Source of the DNA: an uncultured Eubacteriales bacterium
GTDB taxonomy: Bacteria > Bacillota > Clostridia > Oscillospirales > Acutalibacteraceae
Length of the DNA stretch: 64,000 bases
Assembly: GCA_951801675.1 (NCBI GenBank)
Contig: CATONX010000004.1
Coordinates: 1 to 64,000, forward strand
Reading direction: 5' to 3'
Positions within the stretch are counted from its first letter, which is position 1. Every line of letters starts with the position of its first letter. The position numbers were made by a program, and so were the translations under genes. Of the stretch, positions 18,098 through 26,345 are shown one piece after another. The notes below the pieces were generated by a model, which saw only the letters and a list, made by a program, of their open reading frames with translations, was not told the DNA's origin and ran no database searches.

Positions 18098-18340
18098 ATG
18101 CGTATTGGTACGGCAGTCAAAGAACGAATCTTGCAGCTTTGTGAAGAAAGAGACCTAACCGTAAACCGCTTAGGGACGATTAGCGGCGTCACACAATCTA
18201 CCATCAACAATATTGTCAGCGGACGCAACAAAAGCACAACGGTTTCCACGATTAAAAAACTATGCGATGGCTTGGAAATTACTATTATTGAATTCTTTGA
18301 TGACCCACTTTTTGAAAATCTGGAACAGGAAATAAAATGA
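18098..18340 (+). CDS. Small Xre-family transcriptional regulator
   Basis: An 80-residue protein that is almost entirely a helix-turn-helix domain: NRLGTISGVTQSTINNIVSG is the two-helix core (about 23-42), followed by KLCDGLEITIIEFF. There is no separate ligand or oligomerisation domain. The ATG has TTAGGA nearby. It lies divergently from the SLOG gene across four similar operator-like sites and is very probably the repressor that binds them, controlling both itself and the SLOG gene. The inducing signal is unknown. Confidence 0.85.
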   Translation: MRIGTAVKERILQLCEERDLTVNRLGTISGVTQSTINNIVSGRNKSTTVSTIKKLCDGLEITIIEFFDDPLFENLEQEIK

Positions 18341-18348
18341 ATTCCTCA

Positions 18349-18397
18349 AAAAGGGCCCCAGAAGGGAGGCTATTGTCCTCCCTTCTGGGGCCCTTTT
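18349..18397 (+). terminator. Strong terminator after the Xre gene
   Basis: A perfect 21-bp stem (starting AAAAGGGCCCC) with a 7-base loop ends in TTTT. It separates the regulator from the repair genes behind it. Confidence 0.85.
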
Positions 18398-18428
18398 GTT
18401 GCGGCGGCATATTTTCACCCGCCAAATG

Positions 18429-18442
18429 CGAATATTTGTTCG
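18429..18442. promoter_or_regulatory. Weak second LexA-like box
   Basis: CGAATATTTGTTCG resembles the Firmicute SOS box CGAACRNRYGTTYC with three mismatches and is palindromic at its ends. It lies just upstream of the promoter that carries the better box. Confidence 0.35.
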
Positions 18443-18449
18443 AATTCTC

Positions 18450-18479
18450 TTGACTAGAACATATGTTTTATCGTATACT
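18450..18479 (+). promoter_or_regulatory. Promoter of the repair pair with a LexA-like box in its spacer
   Basis: TTGACT (18450-18455) and TATACT (18474-18479) are 18 bases apart. The spacer contains GAACATATGTTTT (18457-18469), which keeps the GAAC-N4-GTT core of the Firmicute SOS box. LexA bound there would block the polymerase, so the two genes behind it are probably SOS-induced. Confidence 0.65.
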
Positions 18480-18501
18480 ATCCTCATAAGGAGGGATTTC
18501 T

Positions 18502-19818
18502 TTGGACCTGTTCGACAAGCTCAAAATTCTCACCGACGGCGCCAAATACGACGTGGCCTGCACCTCCAGCGGCGTGGACCGGGAAAATGGGTCCCACGGC
18601 ATGGGCAGCGCCGTGAGCTGCGGCATCTGCCACACCTTCTCGGCGGACGGGCGGTGCGTTTCCCTTCTGAAGGTGCTCATGACCAACTGCTGCATTTTCG
18701 ACTGCGCCTACTGCGTCAACCGGCGCAGTAACCCCGTTCCAAGGGCGGCCTTTACGCCCCGGGAGCTTGCGGATTTGACCATGCAGTTCTACCGGCGAAA
18801 CTACATTGAGGGGCTGTTTTTAAGCTCGGGCATCCGCAAAAGCCCGGACGATACGGTGGAGCAGTTCATCAAAACCGTTCAGATTCTGCGAAACGAGTAT
18901 CATTTTTACGGCTACATCCACGCGAAGGCCATCCCGGGTGCGGACCACGCGCTGCTTACCCGGCTTGGGATGCTGGTGGACCGGATGAGCGTGAACATCG
19001 AGCTGCCCAGCGAAAAGAGCCTGTCCCTGCTGGCGCCGGACAAGTCGAAAACCTCCATTTTGAAGCCCATGGGGTTCATCACCGGCAAGCTTCAGGAAAA
19101 CCGGCGGGATTTGGTGCAATACCGGCACGCGCCGAAGTTCGCCCCCGCCGGGCAGAGCACGCAGATGATTGTAGGGGCCAGCGGGGAAACCGATTACCAG
19201 ATCCTCTCTCTGAGCAGCGCCCTCTATAAAAAATATAAGCTCAAACGGGTCTTTTTTTCGGCTTACATGCCGGTGTCGTCCAATCCGCTGCTGCCGGCGG
19301 CGGACACGCCGCCGCCTTTACTGCGGGAGCACCGGCTTTACCAGGCCGACTGGCTCCTTCGTTTCTATGGCTTCGAGGCGAACGAGCTGCTCGACGAAGC
19401 AAACCCCAGCTTTAACCCGCTCATCGACCCCAAGTGCAACTGGGCGCTGTCGCACATGGACCGGTTTCCGGTGGAGGTGGGGAAAGCGGACTACGAGGAG
19501 CTTTTGCGGGTGCCGGGCATCGGGGTCAACAGCGCGAAGCGAATCCTGGCGGCCAGGCGGGTGGGGCCTCTGAGCTACGAGGGGCTCAAGAAGATCGGGG
19601 TGGTGCTCAAGCGGGCGCAATATTTCATCACGGTAAACGGCAAGCTCAACGACGGGCTTCGCATCACCCAGGACGGCATTTTGCGCAACCTCATCTCCCA
19701 GCAAGGGGTGGAATATCTGCGGGGGCAGTCTGCCGAACAGTATGAGCAGTTAAGCCTCTTTTCCCAGGGGCGCATTGGAGGAAGGGAGGCGGTGAAATGT
19801 TTGCGTGCGGGGATGTAG
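18502..19818 (+). CDS. Putative DNA modification/repair radical SAM protein
   Basis: A 438-residue radical SAM enzyme of the TIGR03916 type, which is genetically linked to uracil-DNA-glycosylase-like proteins. The cluster motif is C64-IFD-C68-AY-C71, and a further Cys-rich block C40-GICH lies before it. The C-terminal third has a helix-hairpin-helix element (LRVPGIGVNSAKRILAAR, about 333-350), which supports DNA binding. The start is TTG behind AAGGAGGG. The next gene overlaps by 22 bases, implying a two-gene unit. The reaction is unknown; DNA lesion repair is inferred from the partner and the LexA-like promoter. Confidence 0.85.
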   Translation: MDLFDKLKILTDGAKYDVACTSSGVDRENGSHGMGSAVSCGICHTFSADGRCVSLLKVLMTNCCIFDCAYCVNRRSNPVPRAAFTPRELADLTMQFYRRNYIEGLFLSSGIRKSPDDTVEQFIKTVQILRNEYHFYGYIHAKAIPGADHALLTRLGMLVDRMSVNIELPSEKSLSLLAPDKSKTSILKPMGFITGKLQENRRDLVQYRHAPKFAPAGQSTQMIVGASGETDYQILSLSSALYKKYKLKRVFFSAYMPVSSNPLLPAADTPPPLLREHRLYQADWLLRFYGFEANELLDEANPSFNPLIDPKCNWALSHMDRFPVEVGKADYEELLRVPGIGVNSAKRILAARRVGPLSYEGLKKIGVVLKRAQYFITVNGKLNDGLRITQDGILRNLISQQGVEYLRGQSAEQYEQLSLFSQGRIGGREAVKCLRAGM

Positions 19819-20612
19819 TGTACGAATACGACGGGACGCTGGACGGCTTTTTCTGCTGCGTGTTCGAAAGCTTTCGGCGCAAGGAGACGCCGGCCGGCGT
19901 ACGCCCCTTTTGTTCGCCGCAGATGACCCTTTCCCCGGTGCGTTTCATTGAGACCGACCCTAAGAAGGCCGAGCGGGTGCGGCGGGCTATCCCCAAGAAA
20001 CTGTCCTGGGAGGGGATGACCCTTTTGGAACACGCGTTTTTGACCTTTCTGGAGCAAAAGGAGCTTTTTATGCTCCGGTTTGTGCAGTTGGGGTTTGACA
20101 TGGGGCCTAATGTGATGCGCCACCTGACCCACGACACGGTGGCCACTCTTTTGAAGGCCCAGCGGCATCTTTACAACGAAAGCCACCGGTACAAGCAGTT
20201 TATCCGCTTCTCGGTGTCCGGCAAGGTGCTCACCAGCGTCATTAAGCCCTTAAACCAGGTACTGCCCCTGATTGCCCCTCATTTTATCGACCGGTACCCG
20301 GAGGAGGCGTTCCTCATTTACGACGAGACCCACGGCATGGCGCTCGTCTACCGGCCGGGCCAGTCGGCCATTGTACCGGTGGATTCCTTCGAGCGAAACG
20401 ACCCGGACGAGGAAGAGCAAAAGTACCGGGACCTGTGGTGCGAATACTACGACGCCATCGCCATCGAGGGGCGGTATAACCCCAAGTGCCGCATGAACCA
20501 CATGCCGAAGCGGTACTGGGAGGAGATGACCGAGTTTTGCCGGGAGCGAAAGCCGGGGCTTCGGCGAAGCGGCGCGCCTCCCGTGGGACGGCGGATGCTG
20601 GATGGGGAATAG
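19797..20612 (+). CDS. TIGR03915-type putative DNA repair/metabolism protein
   Basis: A 271-residue partner of the radical SAM protein, recognised by the start YEYDGTLDGFFCCVFESF, the block YKQFIRFSV near 140 and the C-terminal YWEEMTEFC. In some bacteria this module is fused to a uracil-DNA-glycosylase domain; here it stands alone. The start overlaps the upstream gene and is preceded by GAGGCGGTGAA. Biochemical function is unknown. Confidence 0.8.
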   Translation: MFACGDVVYEYDGTLDGFFCCVFESFRRKETPAGVRPFCSPQMTLSPVRFIETDPKKAERVRRAIPKKLSWEGMTLLEHAFLTFLEQKELFMLRFVQLGFDMGPNVMRHLTHDTVATLLKAQRHLYNESHRYKQFIRFSVSGKVLTSVIKPLNQVLPLIAPHFIDRYPEEAFLIYDETHGMALVYRPGQSAIVPVDSFERNDPDEEEQKYRDLWCEYYDAIAIEGRYNPKCRMNHMPKRYWEEMTEFCRERKPGLRRSGAPPVGRRMLDGE

Positions 20613-20617
20613 CGCGC

Positions 20618-20654
20618 AAAAACGCCTCCTTGCGGCTGGCAAGGAGGCGTTTTT
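20618..20654. terminator. Bidirectional terminator
   Basis: AAAAACGCCTCCTTGC pairs with the matching 16 bases around GGCTG. A and T runs on either side serve both the repair pair and the converging DUF2809 gene. Confidence 0.85.
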
Positions 20655-21079
20655 CATTTGATATAGCGGTTGCGCCGCTTGGGTGGAGTATTGCGCCGGC
20701 GAAGGCCTTCGATGAGCGTGTCGATCAGCAGGGCGATGAGGATGCCCGCCGCATAACAAATCAGGTCGCTGACTAAAAAGCCCTGGCCCAGCACCAATCC
20801 TCCCAGAGTGGTGGCGCGCACAGAGTCGATCCAGGGCGCGTGGATCATCTGGGAAAACTCAATCCCATAGGAAAAGACCAGGGCGCACAGAGATACGAGC
20901 CACACGGGTTTTCGCGCCAATAAGACGGCAAAGAGGAAGTAAACCATCATGGCCCAGATGGTGTCTCCCCCGTACTCGCCCAAAAACGCGGGCAGGTTTG
21001 CCCGGAAAGCCCGGGAGACAAGTCCCAGCCCGATGCAGGCCACCGCGAGGACGGCATATAACATTCGATTTCGTTTCAT
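20654..21079 (-). CDS. DUF2809 family membrane protein
   Basis: A 141-residue protein with about four membrane helices. The blocks GLVSRAF..NLPAFLGEYGGDTIWAMMVY, IEFSQMIHAPWIDSVR and LGQGFLVSDLICYAAGI are diagnostic of DUF2809, a family of unknown function with VanZ-like flavour. The gene is single and faces away from htpG. Confidence 0.8.
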   Translation of the reverse strand: MKRNRMLYAVLAVACIGLGLVSRAFRANLPAFLGEYGGDTIWAMMVYFLFAVLLARKPVWLVSLCALVFSYGIEFSQMIHAPWIDSVRATTLGGLVLGQGFLVSDLICYAAGILIALLIDTLIEGLRRRNTPPKRRNRYIK

Positions 21080-21171
21080 CTAAGAGTCCCCTTTCGTTTG
21101 CAGGGAGTATCATACCATGAAACCGCAGGTTTGAAAAGCGGGTGGTCACAAAACGTTCACAGAAAAAAGCT

Positions 21172-21199
21172 TGCAATTTCATGAATTTGGTATTATCAT
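21172..21199 (+). promoter_or_regulatory. Promoter of htpG
   Basis: TTGCAA and TATCAT are spaced 16 bases apart. The predicted start of transcription falls inside the CIRCE element. Confidence 0.6.
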
Positions 21200-21202
21200 A
21201 GA

Positions 21203-21229
21203 TTAGCACTCGCTTGTAATGAGTGCTAA
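21203..21229 (+). promoter_or_regulatory. CIRCE element (HrcA operator)
   Basis: TTAGCACTC-N9-GAGTGCTAA is a perfect match to the CIRCE consensus, lying between the promoter and the htpG start. It predicts HrcA repression and heat induction. Confidence 0.95.
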
Positions 21230-21293
21230 TTTCAAAATCAAAATGGCATTATTCGCCGGATAAAAAGAACCCATCGAAAGGAAGGACGTTTTC

Positions 21294-23183
21294 ATGGAAG
21301 TCAAACAGTTTCAGGCGGAATCCAAGCGGCTTTTGGACCTGATGATTCACTCCATCTACACCCACAAGGAGATTTTCCTGCGCGAGCTCATTTCCAACGC
21401 CAGCGACGCCATCGATAAGCTCCACTACCGTTCCCTTACCGAGGAGGACGTGAAGGTGGACAGCGCTGCCTTTGAAATCCGCATCGATCTGGACAAAGAA
21501 GCCCGCACCCTGACCATTTTAGACAACGGCTGCGGCATGACTAAGGAAGAGCTGGAAAGCAACCTGGGCGTCATCGCCAAGAGCGGGTCTCTGGCCTTCA
21601 AGCAGGAAAATGAGGCCAAGGAGGACATCGACATCATCGGCCAGTTCGGCGTGGGCTTTTATTCGGCCTTCATGGTCAGCGACAAGGTGACGGTAATCAG
21701 CCGCCCCTACGGGTCGGACACGGCTTACAAGTGGGAGTCTGAGGGGGCCGACGGGTACACCATCGAGGAATGCCAAAAGGATTGTTACGGCACGACGATC
21801 ATCCTGCACATCCTGGAAAACCGGGAGGAGGAAGACTACGACGAGTATCTGGATTCCTACCGCATTCAGGGGATTGTCAAGAAGTATTCCGACTACATCC
21901 GCTATCCCATCAAGATGATGGTGGAGAAAAGCAGGCCCAAGGAGGGCAGCGAAGGCGAATACGAAACCTACACAGAAGAAGCAACGGTCAACAGCATGGT
22001 GCCCATCTGGCGCAAGACAAAGACGGAGGTCACCGAGGACGACTACAACCAGTTCTATAAGGAGAAGTTTTTCGACTTTACCGACCCCGCCCGGGTCATC
22101 CGTTCGAGCACCGAGGGTACGGCGACCTATACGGCCCTTCTTTTCATCCCGGCCCGCACGCCTTTCGACTATTATACCAAGGAATACGAAAAGGGCCTGC
22201 AGCTTTACGCAAACGGCGTGCTGATTATGGAAAAGTGCGCGGACCTATTGCCTGATTATTTCAGCTTCGTCAAGGGCTTGGTGGATTCTCAGGACCTTTC
22301 TCTGAACATCTCCCGGGAGATGCTCCAGCATGACCGGCAGCTGAAAATCATCGCCTCCCGCTTGGAAAAGAAGATCAAGAGCGAGCTTCTTTCCATGCAG
22401 CAAAACGACCGGGAGAAATACGACGACTTCTTCAAGAACTTTGGCTTGCAGCTGAAATTCGGCGTTTATAACGACTACGGCGCCCATAAAGACCTTCTCA
22501 AGGACCTGCTGGAATTTGACTCCTCCACGGAGAAGAAGCTCGTTACGCTCAAGGAATACGTCGAGCGGATGAAGGAGGAGCAGAAGTTCATCTACTACGC
22601 CTGCGGCGACACGGTGGAGAAAATCGACCGGCTGCCCCAGACGGAGCTTGTCAAGGACAAGGGGTACGAAATCCTGTACCTGACGGAAAACGTGGACGAG
22701 TTCGCTCTCAAGGTGCTCCATGAGTTCGACGGGAAGGAATTCAAGTCGGTGTCCGCCGGGGACCTTGGGTTTGAGGAGACCGAGGCGGAAAAGAAGGAGG
22801 ACGAGGCACAGGAGAAGGAAAGCCAGGAGCTTTTCACCTTTATGGGCGAAGCGCTGTCCGGCAAGGTAAAGGCGGTGCGGGCATCCAAGCGGCTCAAGTC
22901 CCACCCGGTGTGCCTTTCCAGCGACGGGGAGCTTTCTCTGGAGATGGAGAAGGTGTTAAACGCCATGCCCACCGACGAGAAGGTGAAGGCGGAACGGGTG
23001 CTGGAAGTCAACGAAGGCCATCCCATCTTCGCCACCCTGACCCATCTGTACGAGACGGACAAGGAAAAGCTCAAGGATTACGCCGCCCTGCTTTATGACC
23101 AGGCTTTGCTTATCGAAGGGTTCCCCATTGAGGACCCGGTGGCATATTCGAACCTGGTTTGCTCGCTGATGGCGGACAAATAA
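21294..23183 (+). CDS. htpG: Molecular chaperone HtpG (Hsp90)
   Basis: A 629-residue Hsp90. The N-terminal GHKL ATPase has [13 protein letters not shown], the LDNGCGM motif and [13 protein letters not shown]. The middle domain carries the catalytic-loop region [11 protein letters not shown], and the C-terminal dimerisation domain begins near 500 after an acidic linker rich in E and K. Full length and intact. The perfect CIRCE in front puts it in the HrcA regulon, unlike htpG of Bacillus subtilis. Confidence 0.97.
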   Translation: MEVKQFQAESKRLLDLMIHSIYTHKEIFLRELISNASDAIDKLHYRSLTEEDVKVDSAAFEIRIDLDKEARTLTILDNGCGMTKEELESNLGVIAKSGSLAFKQENEAKEDIDIIGQFGVGFYSAFMVSDKVTVISRPYGSDTAYKWESEGADGYTIEECQKDCYGTTIILHILENREEEDYDEYLDSYRIQGIVKKYSDYIRYPIKMMVEKSRPKEGSEGEYETYTEEATVNSMVPIWRKTKTEVTEDDYNQFYKEKFFDFTDPARVIRSSTEGTATYTALLFIPARTPFDYYTKEYEKGLQLYANGVLIMEKCADLLPDYFSFVKGLVDSQDLSLNISREMLQHDRQLKIIASRLEKKIKSELLSMQQNDREKYDDFFKNFGLQLKFGVYNDYGAHKDLLKDLLEFDSSTEKKLVTLKEYVERMKEEQKFIYYACGDTVEKIDRLPQTELVKDKGYEILYLTENVDEFALKVLHEFDGKEFKSVSAGDLGFEETEAEKKEDEAQEKESQELFTFMGEALSGKVKAVRASKRLKSHPVCLSSDGELSLEMEKVLNAMPTDEKVKAERVLEVNEGHPIFATLTHLYETDKEKLKDYAALLYDQALLIEGFPIEDPVAYSNLVCSLMADK

Positions 23184-23192
23184 ACAACACTC

Positions 23193-23222
23193 GGCCCGCG
23201 GCAGAACGCCGCGGGCCTTTTT
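23193..23222 (+). terminator. Terminator of htpG
   Basis: GGCCCGCGGC pairs with GCCGCGGGCC around AGAAC, then TTTTT. Confidence 0.9.
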
Positions 23223-23446
23223 GTATGGGCGGCTTTTCATTTTAGGAAATTAGACGTGGAAGCCAGCCGGAGCCTCCAATCAAAGCTGCGGCAAATATGG
23301 GGTCGTCCCTCATGAGAGGGGCCGGGAGTGGAAAAGGAGGCGATGCCTCTCTTCGAAAGCCGGGCACAAAACCCGCTTCCCCTTTCTTTGCGGATAGGCA
23401 GTCCGGCAGATCGGCCAGAGGTCTGTCCATTTTGTTCGAATGCCCT
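23223..23446 (+). other. Intergenic stretch that may encode a structured RNA
   Basis: No gene with a ribosome-binding site is seen. The stretch is rich in short hairpins (CCCTC-ATGA-GAGGG, GAGGC-GAT-GCCTC, CGGG-N7-CCCG) and ends directly at a terminator that precedes the next gene's own promoter. This suggests a separate short transcript, but I could not match it to 6S, SRP or any riboswitch. Confidence 0.35.
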
Positions 23447-23473
23447 CACTTGGCGGCCGCAAGTGTTTTTTGT
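23447..23473 (+). terminator. Terminator upstream of the AICAR transformylase promoter
   Basis: CACTTG pairs with CAAGTG around a GC-rich 7-base loop, then TTTTTTGTT. It does not belong to htpG, which already has its own terminator. Confidence 0.65.
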
Positions 23474-23507
23474 TTAGATTGCCCAACCGGTTTGGAGCGC
23501 TTTCGCA

Positions 23508-23535
23508 TTGTATCAGGGAAAAACCGTGCTATAAT
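23508..23535 (+). promoter_or_regulatory. Promoter of the AICAR transformylase gene
   Basis: TTGTAT and TATAAT with a 16-base spacer, about 40 bases before the ATG. Confidence 0.6.
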
Positions 23536-23577
23536 AAAAGCATTGGATTTTGTCGAATCAGAAAGGATGGATTGCCC

Positions 23578-24753
23578 ATGGCGACGCAGTTGGAACTCAA
23601 GTACGGCTGCAATCCCAATCAGAAGCCCGCGCGGATCTTCGTCAAGCACGGGGAGCTGCCGGTGACGGTGTTAAACGGCCGGCCCGGTTACATCAACTTT
23701 CTCGACGCGCTCAACTCCTGGCAGCTGGTGCTCGAGCTCAAGGAGGCCACCGGTATCGCGGCTGCCGCGTCCTTTAAGCACGTCAGCCCCGCCGGCGCGG
23801 CGCTGGCCCTGCCCATGAACGACACGCTCAAGAAGATTTATTTTGTGGATGATCTTCCCCTCTCCCCGCTTGCCTGCGCCTATGCGAGAGCCAGGGGTGC
23901 CGACCGGATGTCCTCTTATGGGGACTTTATTGCCCTCTCCGATCCTTGTGACAAAGAGACGGCGGCTCTCATTGCCCGGGAAGTGTCCGACGGGATCATC
24001 GCACCCGGCTATTCCGACGAAGCGCTTGCCATTCTCAAAGGAAAGCGCAAGGGCAATTACACCATCCTGCAAATGGACGAAGGTTATCGGCCCGATCCCA
24101 TGGAGCACAAGGACGTATACGGCATCACCTTCGAGCAGGGGCGTAACGAGCTGCGCATAGAGGAAAGCCTGCTTACAAACATCGTGACCGACTGCAAGGA
24201 GCTGCCCGCTGAGGCAAAGCGGGATCTGATCGTGGCCCTGATCGCTTTGAAATACACCCAGTCCAACTCCGTTTGCTACGCCAAGGACGGGCAGGCCATC
24301 GGCATTGGTGCGGGACAGCAATCGCGCATCCACTGCACCCGCTTGGCGGGCAACAAGGCGGACATTTGGTATCTACGGCAGCATCCCAAGGTGCTGGCCC
24401 TTCCCTTCAAGGCGGACATCCGCCGTCCCGACCGGGACAACACCATCGATGTTTACCTGTCCGACGATTCTATGGACGTGCTGGCAGACGGGAAATGGGA
24501 GGAATTCTTCACCCAAAAGCCCGCTCCCTTTACTGGGGAGGAAAAGAAAGCGTGGCTGGAAACCCTGTCAGGCGTTTCGCTGGGGTCGGACGCTTTCTTC
24601 CCCTTCGGGGACAACATCGAGCGGGCAAAGCGCTCGGGCGTGCGGTACATCGCCCAGCCGGGCGGCTCTATCCGGGACGATCATGTGATCGACACCTGCA
24701 ACCGCTACGGCATGACCATGGCCTTTACCGGCGTGCGGCTGTTCCATCACTAA
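23578..24753 (+). CDS. Phosphoribosylaminoimidazolecarboxamide formyltransferase, stand-alone
   Basis: A 391-residue enzyme of de novo purine synthesis that transfers a formyl group to AICAR. It starts with ELKYGCNPNQKPARIF and contains the AICARFT blocks AASFKHVSPAGAA, the ARGADRMSSYGD stretch, KYTQSNSVCYAKDGQAIGIGAGQQSR and the C-terminal DNIERAKRSGVRYIAQPGGSIRDDHVI. The IMP cyclohydrolase half of PurH is missing, as in the Clostridial single-domain form, so the cyclohydrolase must be encoded elsewhere. The ATG at 23578 has GAAAGGA upstream; the frame is open further but without a site. Confidence 0.93.
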   Translation: MATQLELKYGCNPNQKPARIFVKHGELPVTVLNGRPGYINFLDALNSWQLVLELKEATGIAAAASFKHVSPAGAALALPMNDTLKKIYFVDDLPLSPLACAYARARGADRMSSYGDFIALSDPCDKETAALIAREVSDGIIAPGYSDEALAILKGKRKGNYTILQMDEGYRPDPMEHKDVYGITFEQGRNELRIEESLLTNIVTDCKELPAEAKRDLIVALIALKYTQSNSVCYAKDGQAIGIGAGQQSRIHCTRLAGNKADIWYLRQHPKVLALPFKADIRRPDRDNTIDVYLSDDSMDVLADGKWEEFFTQKPAPFTGEEKKAWLETLSGVSLGSDAFFPFGDNIERAKRSGVRYIAQPGGSIRDDHVIDTCNRYGMTMAFTGVRLFHH

Positions 24754-24815
24754 AAGAGGCTTTGCGCGCACCAAAAGGACACCCTTTGTGTTCACGGCCA
24801 TTTAAAAAAACGCAG

Positions 24816-24856
24816 AAAAACCCCGGGCGATTGAATCGTCCGGGGTTTCGTTTTGC
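24816..24856. terminator. Terminator after the AICAR transformylase gene
   Basis: AAACCCCGG...CCGGGGTTT with an extended, slightly imperfect inner stem, then CGTTTTG on the plus strand and TTTTTC on the minus strand. Confidence 0.75.
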
Positions 24857-25055
24857 TTTGGATTCACATTCCTCAAAAGGCGTCTTCCGCACGGCACAAA
24901 ACCGGGAAATTCCAGATATTTTCCGAAAAAGTGAAAGCCGGTTCCTTCGATCGGGTACGTTCCCTTCCCCGTTCAATGCGGGCCAACCAAGGCGTCTCGC
25001 CTAGGGCCGAGCAACGGCTATTCAAGGCGCCAGGAAGACACCACCGGGCCGCATT
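24857..25055. other. Intergenic remainder between two converging genes
   Basis: Together with the terminator this makes a 300-base gap between the converging transformylase and MltG genes. I see no gene or RNA in it. Confidence 0.4.
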
Positions 25056-26003
25056 CTACAAAAGGCCCAGGTCTCTGAGATTCTGCTGGTGCTCCTCAAA
25101 GGTGGTTGCGTATACATACCGGGGCGGCGAATCGCTGCTGGTGGCGAAGTAGAGATACCCGGTATCCGCCGGGTAAAGGGCGGCGTTGATTGCGCGGCGG
25201 CCGGGATTGCAGATGGGGCCGGCCGGCAGAGCGGCACACTTATAGGTATTGTAGTAATCGGCATAATCCGGCGTCAAATACCGGTTGACGTATTCCCGGG
25301 TGGCGTCCGCCTGCAAGGGCATACCGGTGGCAAGGCGGTTATGAAAAACCGAGGAGACTTTCGCTACCTCGTTCGCATTGCCCGCCTCTTTCTCAATGAC
25401 GGACGCTAACGTAATCAGCTCGTCCACAGTCATGCCAAGCTGGGCGGCACGAGCCCGGTCGGCGGCCGTGATGTTGGCCTCGGCGGCACGCAAAAACTTG
25501 CCTACCACGTCCTGGGGCTTCATGTTTACGTAGAAGGTATAGGTACTCGGGTAAAGATACCCTTCCAGCAGATAGCATCGGTTGGGACTGTTCCCAATTC
25601 CTGCGACCAGGGGATAATAGCTGAAATCATAGGTGTTGACAATATCCAAAAGCGCCTGCTTGGTGCACACGCCTTTGGCCTCCAGCCGTTCCCCGATCTG
25701 CGCAAGGGAAAAGCCCTCGGGAATGGTCACATCCACCGTCTGGCGGCCCTGGGATTCCTCGCTGGAAGAAGAGGGTGGAGGCGTGGTGGACGATGCCTCA
25801 GGCGCAGAAGAAGAATCTGTTTTCGATTCCGGCTCCTGTGACGAAGGGGGGTCACTTTGTTCGGGGAATGACTGGGGAGCGCTTGCCAGCTCGGACTGCA
25901 GCGGCAATGCGGACGACGGACCGCTTACCACTGCGCCGTCGGTACAGGCAGAAAGCGTCAGGCCCAACAGAACCGCTAATATGGCTATTCCGATTCGTTT
26001 CAT
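25056..26003 (-). CDS. mltG: Endolytic murein transglycosylase MltG, lipoprotein form
   Basis: A 315-residue YceG/MltG enzyme that cuts nascent glycan strands during cell-wall growth. The N-terminus is a lipoprotein signal with lipobox LSAC (Cys20), followed by a Ser/Pro/Glu linker (about 28-88) and a small domain (TIPEGFSLAQIGERL). The catalytic domain has LEGYLYPSTYTF, SVIEKEA with Glu204, VFHNRLATGMPLQADAT, ALPAGPICNPG and the final YATTFEEHQ. The better-known enzymes are anchored by a membrane helix, so the lipidated form is a difference. The start is ATG behind AAGGAAGGAG. Confidence 0.9.
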   Translation of the reverse strand: MKRIGIAILAVLLGLTLSACTDGAVVSGPSSALPLQSELASAPQSFPEQSDPPSSQEPESKTDSSSAPEASSTTPPPSSSSEESQGRQTVDVTIPEGFSLAQIGERLEAKGVCTKQALLDIVNTYDFSYYPLVAGIGNSPNRCYLLEGYLYPSTYTFYVNMKPQDVVGKFLRAAEANITAADRARAAQLGMTVDELITLASVIEKEAGNANEVAKVSSVFHNRLATGMPLQADATREYVNRYLTPDYADYYNTYKCAALPAGPICNPGRRAINAALYPADTGYLYFATSSDSPPRYVYATTFEEHQQNLRDLGLL

Positions 26004-26101
26004 AAAGGCTCCTTCCTTTTTGGTGCCGCGCGGGTCCTTCCTGATCGGCGACCGCCGCACGGGGTATTTCCACGTTGTTTTTTCTTCCTGAGAATACTCT
26101 G

Positions 26102-26129
26102 ATTATAATCTTTTCTCGCTTTTTGTCAA
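26102..26129 (-). promoter_or_regulatory. Promoter of mltG
   Basis: On the minus strand TTGACA (26129-26124) and TATAAT (26107-26102) are 16 bases apart, a full consensus pair about 100 bases before the ATG. Confidence 0.75.
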
Positions 26130-26283
26130 ATTCGGGAAATGTGGCCGGTTTCATACGGCCCAAACCAAACGCCAAACTCCGGGCTTTCCCCATGTAAACG
26201 CCCCATCCCGCTCAAAAGCCTTTTCACACCGAGAATCGGCGGAAAGGACCGCGGTAAGACCTGCTTTGCTTTCATCGGGGTAA
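26130..26283. other. Intergenic remainder upstream of mltG
   Basis: This is the rest of the gap of about 340 bases between mltG and the hydrogenase gene. Apart from the mltG promoter and the hydrogenase terminator it shows nothing recognisable. Confidence 0.4.
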
Positions 26284-26322
26284 GAAATTTCCCCTTGCGG
26301 CAAAGCACGCCGCAAGGGGAAA
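26284..26322 (-). terminator. Terminator of the hydrogenase gene
   Basis: A perfect 14-bp stem (TTTCCCCTTGCGGC) with a 7-base loop, followed on the minus strand by TTTCTT. Confidence 0.75.
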
Positions 26323-26345
26323 ATCGTTCACAAAGCATCCGATCT

